From the NCBI GenBank assembly GCA_030142905.1, contig JASJOG010000015.1, positions 3,036,501-3,100,500 of the forward strand: 64,000 nt of DNA, given 5' to 3'. Positions 12,820 through 23,995 of the stretch are shown one piece after another (the stretch's first letter is position 1; each line of letters starts with the position of its first letter). The DNA is from Heliopora coerulea. Taxonomy: Eukaryota > Cnidaria > Anthozoa > Scleralcyonacea > Helioporidae. Below the pieces are notes generated by a model. The model was given only the letters and a program-made list of their open reading frames with translations, was not told where the DNA came from and searched no databases. Made by a program: the position numbers and the translations under genes.

Positions 12820-15800
12820 TCAACGTTTCAAAGCTCCCCCATCACCTTCACTGACAAATCGTTTTCTTCCCCTTAAATGACGGGAAAATAAACATGTTAA
12901 TGAACCAATAGATATCGCAACTAAATTAGTAAATGGTGGTCTGAGTTTGAGCTTTCTTCAGTGGATTAATGGACGTATATGTTGATGAAGACATGGACGG
13001 ATGGATGGAGGAATGGAGGGGGGAATAAGTGGAGGTAGGGAGGAACAGAAGGACGGATGGAGGGAAGAATGGATAGATCGATGGTTGGAAGGAGGGATAG
13101 GAGGAGGGAGGGGTTGACGGAAGGAAGACGGGATGGAAGGAGAGAGGGAGGGAGGGAGGGACCGAAGGATTTGATGGATAAATTGACGGATGGATGCAAC
13201 GATGCCAAGGGACGGGGAGAGGAAATGGAAAAAGGGAAGAAGGAAGGAGAAAGGGGAACGGGGAAGGAGAAAGGGGAACGGGGAAGGAGAAAGGGGAACG
13301 GGGAAGGAGAAAGGGGAACGGGGAAGGAGAAAGGGAAACGGAGAAGGAGAAAGAGGAAACGAGAAAGGAAGAGGGAATGGAAAAACGACATGTGAGAAAA
13401 GATAAAGGGATGGAAACGAAAGGTAAGGAAAGGAAAGAAAAAAGAAGCTAGGAAGGCAGGAAGGGACGATGAAAGGGTAGGATGAAGGGATGGAGGAAGG
13501 ATGAAAGGAAAGGAGGAGGCAGGCAAGAGACGAAGATGGATGGGCGGAGGGACAGACGTACGGATGAATACAGGGATGGATGGATGGCTGGACAAAACAG
13601 CGCCTACCTTGCTGGCATTTTGCTTTTCAGTGCCTGGTTTATGACACTTTCCTTCAAGCATTCGTCACAGAATGTTTCCAACACTTGATACGCATGGGGC
13701 GAGTCCAGACTCAGGTCATCCATAGACCTGAACACTCGCTCAAATCCCTAGCGTGTAAAAAGTTCACATGTTAGTACAGAAGAGAACTTCTGAAATAGGG
13801 AATCGTGTGATTTTCCCTCAATGATGTCACAAACAACGTATGACGACGCGCAAAAGCTAAAAATGTTCTAAGAATTTGAAAATATGATTTCGTGGAAATA
13901 CCTGAACAGACAAATCGTTTAATGTGGTGTTTAAGTGGTTTATCCAGATCTTAGTTTGTAAATAGTATAATTACATTGAAGAATTGTAGTCGTCATTCTA
14001 TTAAAACCATATGAAAATACAGTATTGTTAGGATTACACAAAGAATTACCTCTAGACCTACCGATTTGAATTGATCCGGGGTTACCACATTCGTTGTGGA
14101 GAATGACTTGAATAATTTGACCATCTGCTTGCCAACTCGTGGAGCTTCTAATTCGAGCACCATAACGATGGCCTACAAGGGAATGGTACACAGTATACAA
14201 GACCAGAGCTGGGCCATCAATAGTGCAGTAAACCTCGCACCGGAAACGAACAGAGACACTGGACAACATGAAAATTAACCTTGAAGTTACACATAATTAT
14301 CCACAGATGTTATAAGACGTTTCTGAGAAAGTAGCCAGAATTTAGCATCTCTGTTGACAGTGAAAGAACAACTTTCTTTACTTCCGTTCAAAAACGATGC
14401 AGTGGGGGAAAAATGGGCGCAAAAGACCAACTTCTGTTAAGCCCACGTTCTCGAACGATTTCTATGAATAATGATGCCAAACGGCATGGCATCTGGGAAC
14501 GCCACCGCAACTGAGAAAAAAGGTCAACGAGCGCTAACAGTCGGAAAAAATTTCAAGAATATTCTACGAGAGAACGATATTTTTGAAACGTTAATTCACG
14601 AGAGGTTTTTTAACGGCCAACGATGCCACCAAATTATTAGGACGACTGACCTCGTAAATAATCTCATGATGGAAATGTGGAACTTCTAATTCTTCCAGAC
14701 AACGACTCGCCTGAAAAGATAAGCAAATGGTACATTAATGAACCTAATCGAAACCGTAAAAAACCACTTAATTTGTTTATCTAGTTATCGTTTAACTTAG
14801 AAAGTTAAAAGTACACACGAGAAGCCGGTAAAACAGTGGGTTATCCCTGAGAGCCCGAAACTAACTTTTCAGATTTGGTGTCAGCTCGCGACTAACTGGA
14901 ATAATTTCCGTAAAATGGTTATCGACCTTTTAATTTTTTACCTTAGTTATCACTGTTTACGCAGCATTCTATTCTTATATCATTGATCGGAATAATTTCC
15001 GTCGCAAACTCTTTTCTTTTTCTCAAAAGCACAGCAGTACAATTAGAAAAGTCTTTTCGGACTTTGATTTGGGAACATGAACCAGTGAATACAACCCCAA
15101 CATCAAAAATACAGAATAAACATAGACAATAATGGGTGAGCGTTAGGTTAAAACTTTTAGCCATAGCGGTTTACAATCAGTCATTTGGGAAACCAAGTAG
15201 CCGCACTTTATTTGTAACTTCTATGTTGCGACCATTTACATGAGGTTTGTAATAGATAAGTGTTTTGTTTTCACTTTGTAATCGAAATTAATTTTATATT
15301 TCTGGTACGTAAATTGTTCCGTAGGTTGGGGTGAGCTAGCGGAGTGGAACGATCACCTAACATCACTACAATGAACACTCGCATGAATCAATAATAAAAT
15401 GGATTGAATGAGTGGAGGTGTAACCATATAAGCTTGACAACAGATGATAATTGATACAGGTACTTCGACCCTCGACCATGCAAACATTTAAAAGTCAAAA
15501 ACAATTCAGTAAAATAGCTTAACTGGAAACCAATAAAGATTCGTCAAAAATGGGTTAATTTGACGAAACCTGTGGCAGCACGTGACAAGTGGGATTGCTG
15601 CATTAGGAAGGCCATATAACATTCTTTTTATACAATCTAGTTTACTAGTAATAATGACAGGATTTGAGTATTATCTGTTATCCCTACTCGAACTTTATAT
15701 TTAGGAAAAGGTTGGAGGCTATGCACATGTAGTGCCAATACAAAGTTGACAAACTAACGGTTCAAGCAAATTGAATTGAATTTATGAGGAAGCTTCATCA

Positions 15801-18800
15801 CCTCAACGTGCTTTTCATGAAGGACCTCAGAAAAAGGTTTCACTCCCTTCGTCAGGAATAAAATGTCCACCATTTCTACAATTCCAGGTGTTCAAGTTGA
15901 CACATTTAAGTGGTAGAGATGCGCTCTCCCCAGATCATTTCCCAGTGTTGGACCACAAAAAATTTACCAAGGACCAATCAAGCCACCCCATCCCAATATA
16001 GAAATGTCATAATTAGTCACTGTTTTAAATCCAGGTATCTTGCAATACTTTATCCAGATATTATTATTCTCACGATTAGGAATCATATTGTTCATTCTGG
16101 AGTCTGACCCTTGGGTTGTCTTTCAACAAACCATCTTCATAGACAAAAGATTCGTTGTACCTTGATGATGCCGAGCAGTAAGTTTCTATTTCTTACAAAC
16201 TAAATTAACTGTACCTCCTCAACATCCTCAGATGAAAGATACTCCTTCAGCAGCAAGATCATTTTCTTAATCAACTGTTTCACGGGGCGCCGACCGCCGC
16301 CTACGCCCCAAACGTTGTCGAGTCTCACCATGCCGTGTTTCATTTTCAGCAGAACCTCTGCGCGGCTCAAGGCTTTTCTCTGGAGGGATTCTTCCGTCGT
16401 GTCCTCAGTGTAGTTCTTGACAAATGCCGGAGGGAGACAGTCATCAGCGATGGCACGGGCAATGAACTTCCCAAGGACCTAGAAGAATGTTACATAAGTT
16501 TGACAGCGTTTACATTTCTAATCATAATAAAGCCTTGCCCACTCAATCCCCCCCGACGAAAAGCCAGAGAAAGATGTCTGAAAATACGAATAAAACATCA
16601 TTCGACAACGAGAAAAGTCATATTATTTGAAGTGAAAGTAATGATTTATTCCAGGTGTGCAAATTATCAAATACTCGAAAAGCGTGTCTCGCTTGTAATC
16701 TTTCATCCCTGTATGTTTGAGTTTACAAGTGGTCTTGACGCTTCAACGCCCAGGGCTTATCCCTGAGTAAAATACTTAAATGAACCCTTGCCTCTAAATG
16801 GGTTAAGGAGGTTGCAAACGATACTCGTATCGAGGCAAAAAAGATATCGCAATTCGTTGGTGTCTCGGCGTTGAATCGTTGCACGCTTTGCAATGCAGGT
16901 TGGTGCAATCACTGAATTCTCCACACCTGGTTGACTGGCACGAATTTACGACAAAACATAATCCGAAAATAAACATCTTGTAGATAACTCAAGATGCGGG
17001 CTTAGAAACAAGACAACATACTTTGTCTTGTTCCAAAGCTCGTATCTTGGTAATAGAGACAATACGAACGGCCGATTTGTATGCGATTTACTACGACTCG
17101 CCTTGTATATCGCATACAGATCGGACGCGAATATTTTATCTTTCTTAAAATACGAATACATTTAAATGGCCATGTTTACCGGTTATTTTGAAGTTTCAGT
17201 AAATTTTAACAGAGAAAATCGAAGGGAAAAGTTCATGAATCTAATTAGTATTTTGTGTCCAATTTACAGCATATTAATTAGGAGCCCAACTCTTTTGTGC
17301 TTTCTTCGTGAATTATCGAGTTTTTTAGTGTTGTTTACGAGATTTTTACTTTCAGATTATGTCTTGTCTTATATTTTTTCAAATCGTCGGCTTGCAATGG
17401 ATTCACGTATGTGTGTACTTACATCTGGAGCGTCTGGAGTATCCAATGTCACATCCTCCAGATCATCCAATACATCCATAAATCCTACGAAGAGCAATTA
17501 TTTTTCAAGTCACACATCTTAAATAAAATCAGATTGCTGTACAAGGAAATTTTAGGACGCCTACGTGTAACCTTTTGCAATTCGTTCAATAATTGGTTGA
17601 CAAAACTAACGAGGTTTTGTTGATGGCACGTATTCATTGGACTGATGAGTATTTAATAGGATAAAACTCTGATTAATGAGTCATTATACTACCCATGGCC
17701 TGCAGACAAACCTTGAGAAATTTCATCTTCTGTAACAACCTTTCCATATAAGTCGGAAATAAGAACTGAAGCCATTTCCCTCTGCGCATCCTATTAAAAA
17801 AAAACACTAACTTAGTCAGGAAAAAAAAACAAAACTTGATAGACCATCTCTCTGGCAACCATGAGGTTCTAAGAGTTTGGAAAATGTTCCTGGGTGAACA
17901 GTCTAATGACATTAGCATTTCATATGAAACAAAAACAACCAGATAATAACAAAAAATCAACTAAGGTAAGAAATTTAAGTTCTGGATATTAATTTTCCAG
18001 TGTTAGGCAAGGTTAGTATACATCATCAAAGTAGCCAAGACTTATCCTGTACAAAGATATGGGAGTACAATTTCATGCAATATGACACTGTAAATCATCT
18101 TAAGTTACAGTAGCAGGTACTTAAATTGAGCCCACTTTACTTCTAATCCACTACTATGTTTGTTTTTTTATACCACCAAATTTCCTTGCACTCATCTTAT
18201 TTGATAATAAGGCCTCAGAGAAATCACTTTCATCCCCTTCATAAAACTCCAACACACTTTACCTTCTTCTCCATGGCAAGAGTTACTACAAAGGCCGGGA
18301 TCTGAAGAAAAGGAAATTGCAAAACTTTTAACATCATACACAATTATATAATAACTCCACAGAAGAATCCATCTTTTTTCATACACACCTTGTGCTTCAT
18401 TGAAGATAAAATATTCAACTCATTCAGTGACAACTGAAAGATAAAAGAAGTAATAAGGTTATTTTATGCACAAAACGATTCAAGAAACACACAGTAAAAA
18501 CAAAAATAAAATAATAGACATATTTAATGTTATGTCTACTTGTATTAGCACATGTGACCTTGGAGCCAAGACATATGCCATGTGAATGTTCAGTTCCTAA
18601 AGCTCTAATCCACACGGAAAATATTTCTGATCCCTAGACAGCAGCCAAACCCATTTCTGATGGCCAGTACAACACTACCACCATTGATTAATATTTCATT
18701 ATTGATTAAAATTATAATTGATATATTTCATTAACTATATTAATTAATTAATTAATATAATTGATTAAAAAGATAATGAACACAACTGGAAATAGGCAGA

Positions 18801-21800
18801 ATAGAAGCATTGCTTTAAGAAAAAGGAAACAATTTCAACATGCTCTGTATACAAGTATGTTTTTATCATTTTAAAGTACTTATGTAAATATGAATGACAT
18901 AACAGCATGATGTCCAGCCATTGATTGACCTCAGTGGCTGGAGCTTTCCAACAGAAATCACAAGGTTAGTACTGGGTCATTTCTCTTCTGGGGCTAAGAA
19001 ACATTTTCTGAAGATCTGAGCTTGATTAACACCAAGTCTATTTAAAACTAATTGGATAACATCCAAAAATAAATTTCAAAGATGTCTTGGACTTACAACA
19101 ACTTCTTCAGTGTCACCATGTTCATAGTATTCCTAGAAGAAAAAAATTAGGCAAATGTTGATTGATGTGACATTATCCAAATAACCACTCTGTTCTTTAA
19201 TTTTAATCAAAATACAAACAATTATCAATGGATTGGTGGACAAATGGCTGCCAGGAAGGCTAAATGGATTCCTGGACAGATGGAATAGAGGGTACATCAA
19301 TGGATGAACAGACATATAAATGGGTTGAAATGGACTGATGAGTACATTTGTTTAGAGGATGCATTTTAACAGTTTGATGGATTGCAGGTTGGATAGAAGA
19401 ATCCCAAACTCATTAACAATTCATGAGCAAAAAACATAATGAAGCAATTCATTCAGTACTGAGATTCAGTTTGGTTATCTGATCATAATTAGCATAAAAT
19501 ATTTGACAACTCTAAATCTGATTTTCTCTTTAAATTATTATGGACTCTTGAATGAATGATAGATGAATGATTGTTAAGATCTTATCTTGGAAAAACAATT
19601 TCCAAGCCCCATCAGAAGGTTACACGTTCAATCCCTGTCTTGGGCTTGGAAATTGTTTTTCAGAGGTAAGAGCTTGACATTTATTCATTTATCATTCATT
19701 CAACATACCTCCAAGCTCCCATATTTCCAATATATATTATTGAATTATGGATTTGTTTGAGATGTGATATCATACACTCTAAAGTCACGTTTTGTCAGAT
19801 ATCTAAATGCCTTAAATTTTGTTAAAAAAACTCAGTTATTGCCTTGTTTTTCAACCCACTTCTTGGTATTTGGAAATCTGATAAAATAGTCCTAGTGTAT
19901 GATATATTATATCAAATGATTCACAGATAAATTGAAAAAGGAAACTTACATAAAGAAATGTGTCAAGGGTTTGCATTGTCTACAGGCATTGTTTACATTG
20001 TCTTACATTGTTTACAGGCATTCTCACAATGTCTACAAAAATCAACAACTAGAATGCTTTTTCAAAGTTGCTTTTGTGATGCTGGATGTAAAAAGTGCAA
20101 CCTTGCAAGAAAGTGAACATTGTGAATGAATTTTAAAAGATAATGAAACGAGAAAAAATACAAGAACTCTTTTATGTGTAGCCTCTCAACATACTTGAAT
20201 AATTGGTTCTACAAATTTTTCAAATTCTTCTTCAGTTAATTCCGGCTTCAATTCCTCCAAGTATGGTTCCTACAAGTAGATAAAAAACAAAATTAATCAA
20301 AAATTACTTCACAAGTCACCTGTGGAGAGTTGGCATACCAATATAATAACACCAACAACATGAACATTTACTGGTAATTAGAACTGCCCTTAAGTTTCAA
20401 GCTGGGGTATGTTAATAATTGACTGTATGCTAAAAATAACACAAATCATGACAAGGTTAAAATGCACAGTACTCAATGCATTAAGTCCAACAGAAAACTT
20501 TATTCTGGATAATTTCAGAAATTTTACTTGGATTCAGAGATGTCTCCAAAAGTCAAAATGGTAATTATCAGCCAAAATACAAATGTGCCCAACAAATATC
20601 TCCTTATGCTGGTAATATGTTACTAGTAACTACAGTGCAAACCAGACCCACTGAAAAGTTAACAGCAGACAATCAAATTTCCAAACCACATGTGAAAAAA
20701 CAACCAATAGCAAGAGAGGTTCATGCTAACCTCAGCTTCTTCGGAGTCATAATTAGGGTCTTGTTCATCATTCACCATGTCCGCATCACCATACACTTCT
20801 CCTGGCTTTCCCCATGTGCCCTTCCCACCAGCTCCACCTGAAATAAAGTTGGACCTCTGATAAGTGACCAATCAAAATGTCAAGAAAAGGTAGTCATTTA
20901 CAGGAGGTGATCACTGACAATACAATGAAAAAGGTTGCACACACCTGTTTGACAACCCAAACATCTAATATGTCTACCCCCAGCACTATTTTCACAAAAT
21001 GTCACACACTTACTTGGTTTCAAGGGAATTTTCGAAACATTGCTTTGTTCCCTCTGATAGTCAGTTTGAAGCCTGATTCTCACAAAACCATAAAGATCAT
21101 GTGCTAGTCAAGCGATCATTGTGATTATATGAGAACGAGTCTTGAAAGTAGACTCCAAACCTACTGGTCCTTCCACAACTCACATTCCATGACTGCCAAA
21201 ATCTCCATGATAGCAGTGACTGTTATGTTCTAATGACCATACGATTATCGCAAGACTAAAAAACCTTGTATTGTGTGACTATTGCATGATCTTTGTGTTT
21301 ATATGAGAACCAGGTTTAAGAGAACATTCTGCAACATTTGTTTGGTTGTCAACAAGAACATAACCCAGAAATTTAGGTATACCATCCTCACAAGCATCGA
21401 TAAACTTTAATACCAATGCTATCTTCTTGGAGACATGAACATTTTTTTATTTAACTGTAAATATACCATGTGTGTGGACCACATTACCATTAGCATGGAC
21501 CACATAGTTGCAGGCAAACAATGCAGGGGTGAAAACTTCAGGGGGTATCAGGGTCATCTTACAAACCTAAAAGTTCCAGATAATTATGACTCCCACATCA
21601 CGAAAATCTCTGTAGAAATCCTGGCAGGGACTGTGACGTTTCTTTTTGCTGGGAGTTCTTATTGCAGTTGCCATACAAAAGTTTGAAGAGTAATCCTTTC
21701 CGAAAGAAATTGTTTGCGGATTTGGGATATTAATACATTAAAGCTTGAGTAGTCCAATCCCAGACTGTCACTCCTTGGAAGGAAACAGAACTCAAAACCT

Positions 21801-23236
21801 GACACTACAGTATTCGAGAGATAGACGCTCGCCGATAGAAAATGAAACCGAAAACGACGAGCTATGCAAAACGGAAACTTCCACAGCGCATTTGCCAGTA
21901 AAAACCATGACCAGCCGACAACTTCAAAAAGCATAAAATAAAACATATTCCGAAGAATGATGTCATCTTGAAAACTCAAGATATGAGTCAATACAAGATA
22001 AAACTATTGTTGAAACTGTGATATTTCGACTTTATTTCAAAGTCATCCTCAGACATCCAAAGTCATCCTCATTCTGTCTGAGGATGACTTTGAAATAAAG
22101 TCGAAATATCACAGTTTCAACAATAGTTTTATCTTGTATTGACTCATATCTTGAGTTTTCAAGATGACATTATTCTTCAGAATATGTTTTATTTTATGCA
22201 TTTGCCAGTCACAAGTCAAAACGGAAATCACCTTGTCACGGCATTCAGTTAAAAAATGTAAATTTTAATATACATCGTAGCTGACAGCAGGGCCAACAAA
22301 AACGTAAATCTGCTTAAGATTATCCAGAATCATATACCTTGGTTGCCGATAAAATTCCCGTGCCCTCTTTCTGTGAATAAATATCTAAATTATCGAGCTG
22401 TAAGCTGAGGTTGCATGCCAAAGCCGTTAAACCATGTGTGCTGATTCACTCATCTCGCTCAAATATACAATGGGGTTCTGAAAGACTGCACGTTTCTATC
22501 TTTCTGTCTAAATGCGAACTCCCACCTACCAGGACTCATTAAAGATTCATGTTCTTTTTCATTTTGTTTTGTTCGAATCGTATGAATTACATTACAAACG
22601 TAAACAGACAAAACCTATTTGGAATATTATAACATCCTTAAACTCAACTCGAAACCGAACTCCGAATCCTGTCTAAACTGACAACGTCATCGCTGGCTAA
22701 AAGCGATTTCAGAACAATAGTAGTTCCATAGTTTTGCAGCTGTATGTTGTTACCGTTTAATTGCAAAATTAAAAACTTAAAAAATGCCTACCCTTTGTGA
22801 ACTTAAGGCACGCGAACAGTACTGTGTACGAAGCAAAATTGTACAAGCTCGTTGAAAATTTAGCAGCTAGTCAAAATAAAAACGCTGATAAACTGGCCAA
22901 CGGATTTAAGGTAACTTAGAGCGATAAGGATAAAAATTAGGTATGGTATAATTCAATATGGATATGGCATTTACCTTTCTTCGGAGCTCCCTTGCGACCA
23001 CTACGTGATTTGCGATCATGCTGTTTGTCTTTGGAAGACTTTACAAAAAGCTGGTTATCACTGACTTGTTTGATGCCGTTTATCTCTTTACTGTTCTCAT
23101 GGGAGGTTTTCACTTTCTTTTGCTTCTGTTTGTGGTTCTCCACCAACCCATCGATGGGAGGTATTTTCTCAGAGTGGCCGTTTTTTGAAGGAGCCTTCGG
23201 TTGCAAGGTTGTAGCTGTAGGGAAAATGTCGGCCAT
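12820..23236 (-). CDS. PDCD4: Programmed cell death protein 4 (PDCD4), complete, 13 coding exons
   Basis: PDCD4 represses cap-dependent translation by binding eIF4A through two MA3 domains. Coding exons in order are 22975-23236, 20731-20837, 20195-20269, 19097-19132, 18389-18433, 18263-18301, 17712-17790, 17423-17484, 16215-16478, 14651-14710, 14062-14172, 13608-13747 and 12820-12871. Their 1332 bases are in phase throughout and give 443 residues; human PDCD4 has 469. The N-terminus is lysine- and serine-rich and leads into KKGGAGGKGTWGKPGEVYG and DPNYDSEEAE. MA3-1 covers about residues 130-262 (EPYLEELKPEL, DAQREMASVLISDLYG, LDTPDAPDVLGKFIARAI). The linker has RLDNVWGVGGG. MA3-2 covers about 301-425 (VKQLIKKMILLLKEYL, LEELEVPHFHHE, LDSPHAYQVLETFCDECL). 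The protein ends GRKRFVSEGDGGALKR. Introns hold MITEs and an AG-rich tract at 13000-13560. Confidence 0.96.
13000..13570. repeat. Purine-rich tract with a 20-base tandem array
   Basis: Nearly all bases on the plus strand are A or G. At about 13243-13345 the unit GGAAGGAGAAAGGGGAACGG repeats about five times. Outer parts are GGAT/GGAAGG runs. It lies in the last PDCD4 intron. Long open frames on both strands here are products of the low complexity. Confidence 0.9.
16950..17370. mobile_element. Inverted-repeat element with ACAAAACATAATCCGAAAAT ends
   Basis: The left end ACAAAACATAATCCGAAAAT is matched by inverse TTTCAGATTATGTCTTGT at the right. Internal sequence TCTTTCTTAAAATACGAATACATTTAAATGGCCATGTTTA recurs at 57190-57235, and a related tail recurs at 48575-48735. 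It lies in the PDCD4 intron between exons 8 and 9. Confidence 0.65.
19770..19895. repeat. Small foldback element, TAAAAAAACTC..TTGCCTTGTTTTTCAAC family, copy 1
   Basis: Outer arms TACACTCTAAAGTCACGTTTTGTCAGATATCTAAATG and GGTATTTGGAAATCTGATAAAATAGTCCTAGTGTA are inverted repeats around GTTAAAAAAACTCAGTTATTGCCTTGTTTTTCAACCC. The same core occurs at 41380-41430. It lies in a PDCD4 intron. Confidence 0.65.
21931..22199. repeat. Long foldback repeat, arms about 124 bases
   Basis: Positions 21931-22054 and 22075-22199 are inverted copies differing at only a few bases, around a 20-base loop that itself repeats AAAGTCATCCTC. Arm sequence includes GCATAAAATAAAACATATTC at the outer end and GAGGATGACTTTGAAATAAAG near the loop. 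It lies in PDCD4 intron 1. Confidence 0.9.
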
Positions 23237-23995
23237 CTATTGACTCGTCCCTTTCGAAGACCCCGAATTACTTCTACACTATAAATCCAGATTCAACAAC
23301 AAGCGCAACTCTAAATGCGAAAGAGAGCCCTCTTCCTTTTCCTTCTCTGCTGTTGAACCGCTATTTTCCTATTCCCACCGAAACAAACCCTTTTGCCCGC
23401 ACGAGTCTTCTCTGTCGATCTACCAAATTCAATGTTGTTTTTTCAGTCGACTCACATGATCTATTTTTCACTGTGATTGGTCAATAGTCATGTGCCAGGA
23501 GGGTGGGTCATGGCTTCAAAACAATAGTACCAGTCGGCCTTACGTCAACATAGCTGACAAAACAATGACAAAAACAAAGCTACATTTTCTAGTATCCATG
23601 TGGTTGAATTGGAAACAACCATGCCAATGTATTTCCATGGAACTGCCACTAGAAACGTGCTGTGCGTTGATATATTTAATAAATCATAGTTATTCGAAGA
23701 TACAGCTTATGTAAGTCTGTTCCGAAGTCCCGTGTGGTTCAGTATCTCAACGAAATGAAATGGAAAAACAAACACTTCACCTCAATGAGACAAACAAATC
23801 TTACTACAAACAAAAATAAAATTTGTTATTCAAGATAGAATCAGGGGGATTACCTTGAATCTCTAGAAGTCTTTTTGTTGCATCCTGTACCTGAAAGTCC
23901 CAATCGTTCCCCTGCAATGTTCTTGAAAACAAACGTTTTGGTTGATGTCGGTACTCGATACTTCAAAATAAATATTGTTTAAGAGAAGCTATTAT
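23237..23995. promoter_or_regulatory. Divergent intergenic spacer between PDCD4 and the C19orf44-like gene
   Basis: The two start codons face away from each other with only 759 bases between them (ATG on the minus strand at 23236, ATG on the plus strand at 23996). No other exon fits here, so the segment should hold both 5' untranslated regions and both promoters. That it is one bidirectional promoter is an inference. I saw no convincing TATA box at either end, and transcription start sites cannot be placed from sequence alone. Confidence 0.5.

Noticed and set aside
12966..13661. 231-codon minus-strand frame and Lys/Arg/Gly/Glu-rich plus-strand frames
   Set aside because: They arise from the GGAAGG/GGAT tract and the 20-base array. 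The real PDCD4 exon 13608-13747 uses a different frame.
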